Positions 55,633-64,000 are shown, counted from the stretch's first letter. The stretch: 64,000 bases of DNA from CAVVIO01 sp963748095 (GCA_963748095.1 CAVVIO010000029.1:55267-119266), one strand, 5' to 3'. Notes: generated from the sequence alone by a model not told the origin. Made by a program: numbers and translations.

Positions 55633-55858
55633 TGAACTGCTTGATCGCCTCCGCCGACGGCACCTTCCCCGTCACCTTCACCTTCCCGTCCACGACCAGC
55701 GCCGGGGTGCTCATCACGCCAAACGAGGTGATCTGGGCGATGTCGGTCACCTTCGTCATCTCGTAGTCGAGGCCGAGCGCCTTCGCGGCCTCTTCCGTGT
55801 GCTTCGCCAGCATCTCGCACTTCGCGCAGCCGGAGCCGAGGATTTGCAGCTTCTTCAT
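55622..55858 (-). CDS. Small thioredoxin-like protein (TM0996/MTH895 redox-active disulfide type)
   Basis: A 78-residue thioredoxin-fold protein starting at ATG 55858. It opens KKLQILGSGCAKCEMLAKHT with the CxxC redox pair (C11 and C14) and has the cis-proline segment GVMSTPALVVDGKVKVTG. This family is typically encoded beside a membrane permease and an ArsR repressor, exactly the neighbours here. It probably reduces or carries a metal(loid) or thiol for the permease. Confidence 0.88.
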   Translation of the reverse strand: MKKLQILGSGCAKCEMLAKHTEEAAKALGLDYEMTKVTDIAQITSFGVMSTPALVVDGKVKVTGKVPSAEAIKQFIAD

Positions 55859-55878
55859 GATGATCGTCTCTCCCGCAA

Positions 55879-56897
55879 TCAGAACAGCACGTTGAACAGG
55901 TAGCCGACGGCCAGGATGCCCGTGCCCACCACGCCGACGAACGCCGCGATGAGCGTGGGCTTGAGCACCTTGCGCAGGATGACCGTCTCGGGCAGCGACA
56001 GCGCGATCACGGCCATCATGAACGCGAGCACCGTGCCGAGCGCGGCGCCCTTGTCGAGCAGCGCCTGCACGATCGGGATGATGCCCGCGGCGTTCGAGTA
56101 CATCGGGATGCCGAGGACCACCGCGGCGGGCACGCTCCACCACGCGCTCTTGCCCATGAGCGAGGCCATGAAGTTCTCGGGCACGTAGCCGTGGATCGCC
56201 GCGCCCACGGCGATGCCGGCCACGACGTACGGCCAGACCTTGCCGACGATCTCCCGCACGGCCTCCCGGCCGGCGGCGACGCGGTCCGCCCACGCCAGCC
56301 GCTCGTCGGGCGCGCCGGCGTCGGCCGCGCGCGTGCGGAAGACCCAGTCCTCCACGTGGCCCTCGAGCCGCAGGCGGCCGATCGTCCAGCCCGGCGCCAC
56401 GGCAATCACGACGCCGGTCACCGACGTAGATCGCCGCCACCTGCCAGCCGAACAGGCCGAGCAGCATCACGAGCGCCACCTCGTTCACCATCGGCGCCGA
56501 CGACGAGGAACGAGAACGTCACGCCGAGCGGCACGCCGGCCGTGACGAAGCCGATGAAGAGCGGCACGGCCGAGCACGAGCAGAACGGCGTCACCGTGCC
56601 CAGCAGCGCCGCGAGCACGTTGCCCGCCGACTCGCGCCGCCCCGCGAGGATCCGCCGGGTGCGCTCGGGCGTGAAGTACGAGCGGACGATCCCCACCCCG
56701 AAGACGACCAGGAGGAGGAGCATCAGGACCTTCGGCGTCTCGTAGACGAAGAACTCCACGGCCGACGCCAGCCGCGACCCGCGCCGCATCGCGAGCGCCC
56801 CGTAGGTCAGCCAGCGGGCGACGGGCTCGAGATACAGGTAGAGCGCGACCCAGAGGGCGAGCGCGGCGGGCCACTTCCAGATGGATATCCAGCGCAT
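55879..56897 (-). pseudogene. Membrane permease (DUF318/ArsP, SO_0444 type), frameshifted twice
   Basis: The 8-helix permease (about 339 residues) is readable in three frames: KWPAALALWVALYLYLEPVA to TFSFLV, then APMVNEVALVMLLGLFGWQV, then TGVVIAVAPGWTIGRL to the end GILAVGYLFNVLF. The metal-site CSCSAVPLFIGF and the second-repeat GIPMYSNAAGIIPI are characteristic. Breaks near 56,497 and 56,421 each look like one extra base. It lies 20 bases before the thioredoxin gene, and with the ArsR gene forms a metal(loid) efflux operon. Confidence 0.8.
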
Positions 56898-56904
56898 GGT
56901 GTCG

Positions 56905-57024
56905 GCGCACGGCTGAAGCCGTGCGCTACTCCTAATCTGCGTAGCTGCTCCTGATCCGCGTAGCTACTCCTGATCCGCGTAGACGCACACCTTATCCCCG
57001 TAGCGCACACCTTCAGGTGTGCGC
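56905..57024. repeat. Palindromes flanking three 19-base tandem repeats
   Basis: Two perfect palindromic arms, GCGCACGGCT-GA-AGCCGTGCGC (56905-56926) and GCGCACACCT-TC-AGGTGTGCGC (57003-57024), flank three 19-base copies of GCTACTCCTGATCCGCGTA (56925-56943, 56944-56962, 56963-56981) plus a diverged fourth. The palindromes look like REP-type elements common in Acidobacteriota. They lie between the permease and ArsR genes. Confidence 0.75.
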
Positions 57025-57067
57025 CGCGCCCGAGCCGGGGCCGTAGAACGCTTCGACGTCGTGGAGA

Positions 57068-57535
57068 TCATCGTCTCCGGCCCTTTCCGCCGCGCGTGCG
57101 GGCCCGCGCGCGCCCGGCGCGCTTCTGTGCTCTGTCGACGTCGAGGCCCGTGCGGCAGAAGACCTCGACGGGGACGGCCGTCACGCCGCGCACCGCGTCG
57201 CGGTCGGCGGCGGCGACCGGGTCGTCCGCCACGAGCGCCAGCGCTTCGTCCAGCAGACGGGCGAACGGCCCGCCGGCGCGCAGGCGGTACTCGACCCACT
57301 TGCCGCGCTTCTCCTCGGCCACGAGGCCGCCGCGCTTGAGCTCGAGCAGGTGGCCCGACACCGTGGAAGTCGCGAGCCTCAGCACGGCGGTCATCTGGCA
57401 GACGCAGAGCGGGCCGTCGCGCAGCATGGCGAGCAGGCGCAGCCGCGCCGGGTGGGCGACGGCCTTGGCGGCCTGGACGGCGCGATCGAGCGGCGGATCC
57501 TCCACCATCATGGTCATCTTCCGTCGTTGCGTCAT
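57068..57535 (-). CDS. ArsR/SmtB-family metal(loid)-responsive repressor
   Basis: A 155-residue winged-helix regulator. The DNA-binding part (about residues 17-80) has AVAHPARLRLLAMLRDGPLC, VCQMTAVLRLATSTVSGHLL and AEEKRGKWVEYRL. The CVCQM segment fits the ArsR alpha-3 metal-binding position (ELCVCDL type), with cysteines 44 and 46 as likely ligands, and a further cysteine in VEVFCRTGLD near the C-terminus. Starts at 57535, 57517 or 57508 are possible. Two inverted-repeat operators overlap and follow the start, and an ACR3 exporter is encoded divergently, so arsenite sensing is likely. Confidence 0.85.
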   Translation of the reverse strand: MTQRRKMTMMVEDPPLDRAVQAAKAVAHPARLRLLAMLRDGPLCVCQMTAVLRLATSTVSGHLLELKRGGLVAEEKRGKWVEYRLRAGGPFARLLDEALALVADDPVAAADRDAVRGVTAVPVEVFCRTGLDVDRAQKRAGRARARTRGGKGRRR

Positions 57536-57608
57536 TTCGTCACTTTACGAAATATAACACGCGCGGCGGCCGGGGGCCGGATGGATATTTCGTCATATCC
57601 CGAAATAT
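57534..57608. promoter_or_regulatory. Two ArsR-type operators
   Basis: ATTTCGT-N6-ACGAAAT at 57534-57553 and ATATTTCG-N8-CGAAATAT at 57585-57608 are two near-identical inverted repeats sharing ATTTCGTCA. They are AT-rich islands in GC-rich DNA, overlapping the ArsR start region and sitting between it and the divergent acr3 gene. This is the classic placement for autorepression and control of both directions. Confidence 0.65.
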
Positions 57609-57736
57609 AGGATAATTGAGGCGGAGGCCGCTGATCACCGCTCGCACGTCGTCGCCGAGCTGGGCGAAGGCCATCCGCAGACGTACTCGGGGTAACGCGA
57701 TGGGGCCACGATCACCCTCGGACGCATGGCCAGCGC

Positions 57737-57764
57737 TTGATTGCACTCATGTATTCGGTTATAC
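57737..57764 (+). promoter_or_regulatory. Candidate sigma-70-like promoter of acr3
   Basis: TTGATT (57737-57742), 16-base spacer, TTATAC (57759-57764). It is AT-rich against the local background and lies 86 bases before the acr3 start. The assignment rests on consensus likeness only. Confidence 0.4.
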
Positions 57765-57850
57765 GTATGCACCCGGCGTTTCGTGGAGGGGCACGGTGAG
57801 GGCCTCCCGACACCTCCCAAGCGCACCTGGCCGGAGGTGCTCGATGAGCG

Positions 57851-58989
57851 ATGAGCAACGAGTCCGCGGAGGGAGGCTCCATGGCTGACGTGGGTTCCAC
57901 GAGTCCCGCACGGCGCCTCTCCTTCCTGGATCGCTACCTCACGGTCTGGATCTTCACGGCGATGGCGGTCGGCGTGGGGATGGGCTACGTCTTCCCCGGC
58001 ATCGTCCCGCTGCTCAACAGGGCGAGCGTGGGTACCACCTCCATCCCGATCGCCATCGGGCTGATCCTCATGATGTACCCGCCGCTCGCCAAGGTGCGGT
58101 ACGAGGAGATGGGGCCCGTCTTCCGCAACTTCCGGGTGCTCGGGCTGTCGCTCGTCCAGAACTGGATCGTCGGCCCGCTCCTGATGTTCGGCCTCGCCGT
58201 GCTCTTCCTGCGCGACAAGCCGGAGTACATGGTCGGGCTCATCCTGATCGGCCTGGCGCGCTGCATCGCCATGGTCATCGTCTGGAACGACCTGGCCAAG
58301 GGCGACCCCGAGTACTGCGCCGGACTGGTCGCCTTCAACTCCGTCTTCCAGGTGCTCTTCTTCTCGGTCTACGCCTACGTCTTCATCACGGTGCTGCCCG
58401 GCCTGGTTCGGCCTGAAGGGCGCCGCGGTCAACATCACCATCGGCGAGATCGCCAGGAGCGTCTTCATCTATCTCGGCATCCCGTTCCTGGCCGGGGTGA
58501 TCACGCGCTTCTCGCTCATCGCGCTCGAAGAGCAAGGACTGGTACCACACGCAAGTTCATCCCGAAGATCAGCCCCGATCACGCTCGTCGCGCTGCTCTT
58601 CACCATCGTCGTGATGTTCTCGCTCAAGGGCGAGACGATCGTCGAACTGCCGCTCGACGTGGTCCGCATCGCCATCCCGCTGCTCCTCTACTTCGTCGTG
58701 ATGTTCTTCGTCTCGTTCTTCATGTCGAAGAAGGTCGGGGCGACCTACGGGCAAGCCGCGACGCTGTCCTTCACCGCCGCCTCGAACAACTTCGAGCTCG
58801 CCATCGCGGTGGCGGTTGCGACCTTCACCATCAATCAGCGGCGAGGCGTTCGCCGCGGTGATCGGACCTCTGGTCGAGGTGCCCGTGATGATCGGGCTGG
58901 TCAACGTCGCGTTCTGGCTCGGGCGCAGGTACTACCGTGGCGAGGAAGCCGCTTCAGACCCGGCGGGCGCCGACTCTTCGGTTGCCTGA
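57851..58989 (+). pseudogene. acr3: ACR3-family arsenite efflux transporter, interrupted by several frameshifts
   Basis: An arsenite/H+ antiporter of the inner membrane. Frame 1 encodes SFLDRYLTVWIFTAMAVGVG, SIPIAIGLILMMYPPLAKVR and LIGLARCIAMVIVWNDLAKG (conserved Cys), the ACR3 signature. It then shifts near 58,406 into WFGLKGAAVNITIGEIARSV. After further shifts between about 58,535 and 58,575 it continues ITLVALLFTIVVMFSLKGE and SFTAASNNFELAIAVAVATF, and after 58,838 GEAFAAVIGPLVEVPVMIGL to the stop near 58,989. About 375 residues in all. Conserved sense across frames suggests base-call errors. Confidence 0.85.
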
Positions 58990-59029
58990 CACCGATGTTC
59001 CCCAACCCGGCGTTGAAGGCTCGACCGTC

Positions 59030-59232
59030 ATGTGGCTGATCCTCACCGTCGCGATGTTCGGTGTCGCCGTGGTCTTCTCGATGCTCGGGCAGGGCGGCGG
59101 GGCGCTCTATACCCCGCTGCAGGTGTGGATGGGGATCGAGTTCCACGAGGCGGCGACCACCAGCCTGTTTCTCATCATGGTGACGTCGGCGGCTGCATCG
59201 TTGGTCTTCCACAAGGCGAAGCGGATCGTTCG
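59030..59232 (+). CDS. TauE/SafE-family membrane protein, N-terminal fragment only
   Basis: Starting at ATG 59030 the frame encodes LILTVAMFGVAVVFSMLGQG, then ALYTPLQVWMGIEFHEAATT and a second helix FLIMVTSAAASLVFHKAKRI, the N-terminus of a sulfite exporter TauE/SafE protein, usually about 260 residues. It stops matching after about 66 residues near 59,230, then runs into unrelated sequence. No late frameshift recovers the rest. This is either a deletion, a natural remnant or a second mis-join. Confidence 0.75.
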
Positions 59233-59429
59233 CCGTGATCGCCCGCGGCCGGGCTGCGCTACAATAAGGTGCTCGGTTGGAACCGGCGGTGGAGTCCGCC
59301 TTCAACCGCCGCGCCCGCCGGCGCGGCCAATGACTCCTGCGGGGCTGGCTCCGTAGGGGCGTCTTTCTCCCCTTCCCACAGCACAGCCCGGACGCGCGGC
59401 GCGCGCGAGGCGCGGGCCCACGCCACGGT

Positions 59430-61172
59430 ATGCACCTGCAGGCTTCCGCCACGCCCGTCTCCGACGACCCGCTGCGGTCGATTGCCGACCTCGCGTCGCG
59501 GCTGGGCGCCGCCGCGCTCGCCGCCGAGGCCGGGTCGCTCGCCGACCGCCTCGCCGCGGGCCGCCTCTACCTCGCCTGCGTCGGGCAGTTCAAGCGGGGC
59601 AAGTCCACCCTCCTCAACACGCTGATCGGCGAGGCCGTCCTGCCGGTGGGCGTGCGCCCGGTCACCTCCATCGTCACGACCGTGCGCTACGGCGGCGCGC
59701 GGCGCGCGGTGGTCGCCTTCCTCGACGGCCGCACCCAGGAGGTGCCGTTCGGCGCGCTCGAGCGCTACGTGACCGAGGAGGGCAACCCGGACAACACCCG
59801 GCGGGTGGCGGCCGCCGAGGTCTTCGTGCCCGCGCCGATCCTCGGCGGCGGGCTGTGCCTGGTCGACACGCCGGGCATCGGCTCGGTCTTCTCGGGCAAC
59901 ACCGCCGTGACGCGCCGGTTCGTGCCCCACCTGGACGCGGCGCTGGTCGTGCTGGGCGCCGACCCGCCCATCTCGGGCGACGAGCTGGCGCTCGTCTCGG
60001 ACATCCTGCGCGAGACCGACGCGCTCATCTTCCTGCTGGCGAAGGCCGACCGCTCGAGCGACGCCGAGCTGGCCGAGGCGCGCGCGTTCACCGAGCGCGT
60101 GATCGCGCGCCGGCTGGACCGCGCGCCGGACGCGACGCTGGTCGTCAGCGCGGCCGAGCGCGCCGGCGAGGGCCGGCCCACGCGCGACTGGGCCGCGCTC
60201 GAGGACGCGCTGGCCCGCCTGGGATCGACCGAGCGCGCCGCGCGGATCCGCGCGCGGCACGCGCGCGGCGTGGCGCGGCTCGGCGGGCAGCTGCGCCTGC
60301 AGCTCGCCGAGGAGCGGCGCGTGCTCGCGCAGCCGCTCGACGAGGCCGAGCGCCGCGTGGCCTCGCTCGGCGAGTGGACGGCGCGCGCCGGCGAGGCGGT
60401 CCGCGAGCTGAGCTTCCGCTTCGCCGCCGAGATCAAGTATTTCGCCGCCGGCCTCGAGCAGCGGCGCGTGCGCTTCCTCGAGCGCGCCGGCCCGGCGTCC
60501 GCCCGCGCGCTGGACTTCGCCTTCGACGAGCTGACCGCCTCGGGCCCCCGGCTGCGCGATCTGGCGATCCGCCTGGCCTTCGATTTGTCGCGCCGCGAGG
60601 TCGAGGCGTGGAGCCGCGCGATCGAGCCCGACGCCGACGCCGAGTTCCGCGCGCTCGCCGCGCGGCTGGTCGAGCTCGCCAACGGCTGCCTCGCGTCGCT
60701 GGCCGAGGCGGAGCCGGCGCTGCGCGGCCTGCCGCCGCTGCATCCCGAGTGCGGCCTCCACGAGCGGCGCCGGTTCGCGTTCAACGGCTTGTGGACGCTC
60801 GCGTCGCCGCCGCTCGGCCGGCGCGTGCTGCACGCGGCGGTCCCGGCGCTGGCGCGGCGTCCGGCCGCCCGGCGCGACGCGCACGCGCACCTCGGCCGCC
60901 TGCTCGACACCAACAGCAGCCGCGTCGTCGGCGACCTCCTCGACCGCGCGCAGGAGGCGCGGCGCCAGATCGAGGGCGAGATCGGCCGCCGGCTCGACGC
61001 GCTGCACGAGGCCGGCGCCCGGGCGCTCGCGCGCGCGCGCGCCGCGCACGCCGACGGGCGGATCGCGGTCCAGGCCGAGTTGTCGCGCGTCGACGCGCTC
61101 GAGCGCGCCGCCGCCGCGGTCCTGGCCGACGCGGCCGGCGTCGAGCCCGAGGCGACCGGGAGCCCCGCGTGA
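59430..61172 (+). CDS. Bacterial dynamin-like GTPase 1
   Basis: A 580-residue GTPase of the dynamin/IniA type, thought to remodel membranes. G1 is GQFKRGKSTLLNTLIGE (about residue 53), the following switch has PVTSIVTTVRYG, G3 is LVDTPGIGS (about 146) and G4-like LLAKADR (about 205). The C-terminal 350 residues are Ala/Arg/Glu-rich helical, as in the stalk of these proteins, with a more hydrophobic segment near WTLASPPLGRRVLH that may touch membrane. The gene ends with TGA overlapping the GTG start of the next gene (GTGA). The 197-base stretch before it has no gene. Confidence 0.85.
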   Translation: MHLQASATPVSDDPLRSIADLASRLGAAALAAEAGSLADRLAAGRLYLACVGQFKRGKSTLLNTLIGEAVLPVGVRPVTSIVTTVRYGGARRAVVAFLDGRTQEVPFGALERYVTEEGNPDNTRRVAAAEVFVPAPILGGGLCLVDTPGIGSVFSGNTAVTRRFVPHLDAALVVLGADPPISGDELALVSDILRETDALIFLLAKADRSSDAELAEARAFTERVIARRLDRAPDATLVVSAAERAGEGRPTRDWAALEDALARLGSTERAARIRARHARGVARLGGQLRLQLAEERRVLAQPLDEAERRVASLGEWTARAGEAVRELSFRFAAEIKYFAAGLEQRRVRFLERAGPASARALDFAFDELTASGPRLRDLAIRLAFDLSRREVEAWSRAIEPDADAEFRALAARLVELANGCLASLAEAEPALRGLPPLHPECGLHERRRFAFNGLWTLASPPLGRRVLHAAVPALARRPAARRDAHAHLGRLLDTNSSRVVGDLLDRAQEARRQIEGEIGRRLDALHEAGARALARARAAHADGRIAVQAELSRVDALERAAAAVLADAAGVEPEATGSPA

Positions 61173-63222
61173 GCCCGGCCGGCGACGGCCTCCTGAACGA
61201 ATCCCAGCAACGCCGGCTCGCCGTCACCTGCCGGCACGTGGACGGCCAGCTCGCCGATCTGGAGCGCGTGCTCCAGCAGTCGGTGTCGGGCTCGCCGTTC
61301 GCGCGCTACGCCGACGACCTCACGCCCGCCCAGCGCACGCTGGTCGCCGACCACGTGCGCGCGATCCGCGGCGAGCTGCTGGCGGTGCTCGCCCGCCACG
61401 GCCTGTCGCCGGCCGGCGCGCCCGTCGGCGCGGCCTACGCGGCGCGCACGCAGCTCGCCTTCATCACCATCGCGATCGAGGAGCTGAAGCCGCGCTACAT
61501 GCGCGGCTACGGCGCCGTCTCGGCCGAGGCCGCGGCCGAGCTGAACGGCCTCGTCGAGGAGCTCCAGCGCGTGGTGCGGCTGCTCGACGGCGTGGTGGCC
61601 CGCGCGGGGGACGCCGACCTCGGCGCGCGCCTCGCGCGGCTGGAGCGCGCCGGCGCCGACACGGGCGCGCTCGACACGCTCGCCGAGGTCATCGACGCGC
61701 GCGGCCTCGTGGCGCTGCGCCCGGCGCTCGATCTGATCCTCGACCGGCTCGAGCACCCGCGCCTCGAGCTGGCGGTCTTCGGCCGCGTGAGCAGCGGCAA
61801 GTCGTCGCTGGTCAACCGCCTGCTCGGCGCGGACATCCTGCCGGTCGGCGTGACGCCCGTCACCTCGGTCCCCACCCGCATCGTCCACGGCCGTGAGCCG
61901 CGCGTGGACGTCCGCTTCGCCGATTGCGGGCCGGTGCGCGTGGAGGTGGCGCGCCTCGCCGAGTTCGTCAGCGAGCAGGAGAACCCGGCCAACGAGCGGC
62001 GGGTATCGCGGGTGGAGGTGGCCTGGCCGTCGCCGATGCTCGAAGGCGGCCTGGTCGTCGTGGACACGCCCGGCCTCGGCTCGCTCGCGACGGCCGGCGC
62101 GGCCGAGACGCTGGCCTACCTGCCGCGGTGCGACGTCGGCCTGGTGCTCGTCGACGCCGCGTCGCCGCTCACGGCCGAGGACGTCGGCACGATCGCGCGG
62201 CTCGACGAGGCCGGCGTGCCCGTGCAGGTGCTGCTCAGCAAGGCCGACCTGCTGGCGCCAGGCCGACCTCGATCGCGTCGCCGCGTACGTGACCGGCCAG
62301 CTCGTCGACGCACCTGGGCGCCGCGCCGGCCGTCCACCCGGTGAGCGTCCTCGAGACCCGCGCGGATCTGCTCGACCGGTGGCGGGCCGAGGCGCTCACG
62401 CCGATCGTCGCGGGCCACACCGAGCAGGCCCGGGCCGCGGTGGAGCGCAAGATCGGCGCGCTCCGCGAGGCGGTCGCCGCGGCGCTGCGCGCGCGGCTCG
62501 CCGCGGCGCGCCGCGCGCCGGCCGCGCCCGGACGCCGGCGACGAGCGCGCTCGAGGCCGGACCTGCGCCGCGCCGCCGCGCGGTTCGAGCAGGCGCGGCT
62601 CGCGCTCGAGCCGGCCCGCCTGCGTGCCCGACGCGTTCGTCGACGAGACCATCGCCCGGGTGGCGCGGGCCCTCGCCGCGCGCCGGCTCGGCCGCGCGCC
62701 GGACGATCGGGTCGCCGCCGCCGTCGGCGCGGAGCTGGCCGCGTGCGTGACCGCGCGCGACGAGCCCGTGCGGCGGGAGCTGGCGGCGGTCGCCGCCGAG
62801 GCGGCCGCCGCGCTCGCGCGCGCCGCGCGGGCGGCCGGCGCGACCGAGCCGCGCCGCGGAGGACGAGGACCGCGCTCGTCCGCGACATGCCGCGCGCCGA
62901 CCTCGAGTCGCTGCGCGTCGCGCGGCCGCGGCCGACGTTCGAGGCCCTCGGGCGCGCGGGCGGCGGCCTGGCGCTGGCGCCACGCGCTCGACCGGTCGGC
63001 GCGCGAGCCGCTTGCGCGAGACCCTGCGGTCGCACGCCGTCCGTCGTCCACGCCTGGGCGGAGGACGTGCTGGCGCGCCTGCGGCGCCGCTTCGAGGCGC
63101 AGGCGGGCCTGTACCGCCTGCAGATCGAGCGCGCGGCGCGGACGCCGGCGGTGACGACGCCGAGGCGATCGCGCGCGACCTGGCGCGCGTCGACCCGGCC
63201 CGGAGACGGATCCCGACCATGA
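61169..63222 (+). pseudogene. Bacterial dynamin-like GTPase 2, frameshifted
   Basis: A second dynamin-like protein of about 680 residues starting at GTG 61169. It has a 200-residue N-terminal helical domain (KPRYMRGYGAVSAEAAAELN), then G1 GRVSSGKSSLVNRLLGADIL (about 208), PVTSVPTRIVHG, G3 VVDTPGLGS and G4 LLSKADLL. The GTPase is intact, but after about 62,262 the frame changes at least five times (near 62,262, 62,311, 62,540, 62,870 and 62,985-63,000). The last part, ADLESLRVARPRPTFEAL to VHAWAEDVLARLRRRFEAQA, ends with TGA at 63222, overlapping the next gene. Confidence 0.75.
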
Positions 63223-63767
63223 CGCCGCCGCTCGTCGGGCGTGATTGCCTCGTGGCGCGCGTCGCCGCGCGGCTCGCGCGCGGCGAGAGCGTCCTGCTCG
63301 TCGGGCCGGCCGGCATCGGCAAGTCGGCCGTGGTCGCCGCGCTCGCGCGGCCAGGCCTGGTGGTGGTCGACCCGTTCGAGGGCATCGCGACGCGGCTGGC
63401 GGGCCGCCTGCGCCGCGCGCTCGATTGCGGCGCGCCCGTGCTCGGCGCGGGCCGCAGCGCGAAGCGCGAGGCGCTGGGCCACGCGGGGCGCATCGCGTGG
63501 CGGCTCGCCGTCGTGCGCGTGCCGCCGCTCCCCGCCCCGGCGATGCGCGCGGTGATCCGGCAGGCGCTCGACGCGGCGACGGGCGGGCGCGCCGCGCCGC
63601 CGGCGCGGTGGCTCACCGAGGCCGCGCGCGTGGCGCGCGGACGGCCGGGGCACGGCGTGGCGCTGGCCGGCGCGGCCGGCGCGGCATGGCGTCGCGACGG
63701 ACGATGGCCCGCGCCGCGCGTCGCGCTGGTGGATGGACTCGTCGGCGGACTGACAGGCGAGGCCTGA
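63219..63767 (+). CDS. Small P-loop ATPase of the dynamin operon
   Basis: A 182-residue AAA/ORC-type ATPase start ATG 63219, overlapping the dynamin-2 stop by four bases (ATGA). Walker A is LVGPAGIGKSAVVAAL (about residues 27-42), and Walker B-like is GLVVVDPFEG (about 46-55). A C-terminal arginine-rich helical part follows (AMRAVIRQALDAATGGR). It is short for an AAA module, lacking an obvious lid domain. Its tight overlap with the two GTPases suggests one functional unit, perhaps regulating or localising them. The family assignment beyond the P-loop is uncertain. Confidence 0.7.
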   Translation: MTPPLVGRDCLVARVAARLARGESVLLVGPAGIGKSAVVAALARPGLVVVDPFEGIATRLAGRLRRALDCGAPVLGAGRSAKREALGHAGRIAWRLAVVRVPPLPAPAMRAVIRQALDAATGGRAAPPARWLTEAARVARGRPGHGVALAGAAGAAWRRDGRWPAPRVALVDGLVGGLTGEA

Positions 63768-63900
63768 CGGCTGGTCACGGCTCACGGCTCACGGCTTACG
63801 CGTCACGACTCACGCCTGACGACTCAGAACTCGAGACTCGAGACTCACAACTCGAGACTTCGAACTGACAACGACAACTCGAGACTCGACTCCCGACCTG
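63768..63900. repeat. Low-complexity CTCACGG / ACTCGAGACT direct repeats
   Basis: The dynamin operon is followed by tandem-like short units: repeated CTCACGG (63780-63795) and ACTCGAGACTCGAGACTCAC and similar AACTCGAGACT copies (63830-63890). Such repeats are seen between genes in GC-rich environmental bacteria such as Rokubacteria and Acidobacteriota. They carry no gene. Confidence 0.7.
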
Positions 63901-63922
63901 TCTAGTGATTGAATGATCCGCA

Positions 63923-64000
63923 CATGGCCCGCAGGTCCGCTCCCCAGACCAGAAGCGGTCGGCCCGGCACGACGCCGGGACACGCGAAGTCCGCGAAGGC
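63923..64000 (+). CDS. Possible start of an unrecognised CDS, cut by window end
   Basis: An ATG at 63923 opens a frame that runs to the window edge (26 codons) and encodes a basic, Pro/Arg-rich start (ARRSAPQTRSGRPGTTPG). This could be a real gene's N-terminus or chance coding in GC-rich DNA; no family can be assigned from it. Confidence 0.2.

Noticed and set aside
59259..61049. A 596-codon minus-strand reading frame opposite dynamin-1
   Set aside because: The DNA is extremely GC-rich, where all frames stay open by chance. The translation is low-complexity Arg/Ala/Gly and shows no family motif, while the opposite strand has clear GTPase motifs.
59765..61888. A 707-codon minus-strand reading frame
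   Set aside because: Same reason: a chance open frame in GC-rich DNA with repetitive Arg/Ala/Ser composition, overlapping the well-supported dynamin genes.

Overview
The window is two different genomes joined in one sequence. Positions 1 to about 54,168 are AT-rich and come from a Bacteroidetes (Bacteroidota) member, probably an anaerobic or microaerophilic relative of the Bacteroidales. The evidence is TAnnTTTG-type promoters, DUF6089/UppS/BamA/OmpH synteny, a Type IX secretion sorting domain, a TonB receptor paired with a DUF4249 lipoprotein, DUF2723 and DUF3098 proteins, 2-oxoglutarate:ferredoxin oxidoreductase, a sodium-pumping methylmalonyl-CoA decarboxylase and cytochrome bd. From about 54,169 to the end the DNA is very GC-rich and carries an ADOP-type FtsX permease, an arsenic-type resistance cluster and dynamin-like GTPases, as expected of an Acidobacteriota-like (Vicinamibacteria) or Rokubacteria-like organism. 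The join cuts through threonine synthase on one side and an ABC permease on the other and has no mobile-element features, so it is most simply an assembly chimera.

Bacteroidetes part. 1-7,441: housekeeping genes (prs, engB, manA, udk, an exonuclease, an alpha/beta hydrolase, pdxJ, a CBS protein, nadK). 7,608-13,621: an outer-membrane biogenesis cluster (two beta-barrel proteins, uppS, bamA, two OmpH/Skp chaperones), then murI and a gamma-carbonic-anhydrase-like protein. 15,333-21,476: korAB and a large PEP/pyruvate-binding protein. 21,494-27,079: a tight four-gene operon joining a PLP lyase/synthase-like enzyme, a DUF1611 (DgcN-like) protein, an unusual PP-loop/creatininase fusion and a dipeptide-epimerase-like (DgcA-like) enzyme; I regard this as a possible undescribed amino-acid or peptide pathway. 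27,457-30,722: TonB receptor and DUF4249 lipoprotein. 32,299-36,064: mmdA-D-C-B sodium pump. 36,331-39,137: cydA-cydB plus an unlisted 33-residue CydX-like membrane peptide. 39,361-45,874: a PAS-LuxR regulator, a secreted CBM-metallo-beta-lactamase and a GH10 xylanase. 46,216-47,464: DUF3098, an ECF sigma factor and a frameshifted anti-sigma candidate. 47,708-50,746: a DUF2723 glycosyltransferase broken by many single-base frameshifts, next to a T53-A14 homopolymer. 51,007-54,169: an EamA transporter, Ldh-family oxidoreductase, thrH and truncated thrC.

GC-rich part. 54,169-55,500: C-terminal half of an ADOP permease. 55,622-58,989: a thioredoxin-like protein, permease, ArsR repressor with two inverted-repeat operators, and an ACR3 arsenite exporter. 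A TauE/SafE gene follows that stops abruptly near 59,230. 59,430-63,767: three overlapping genes encoding two different dynamin-like GTPases and a small P-loop ATPase, a compact membrane-remodelling module. Most genes here carry single-base frameshifts, pointing to an uncorrected error-prone consensus.
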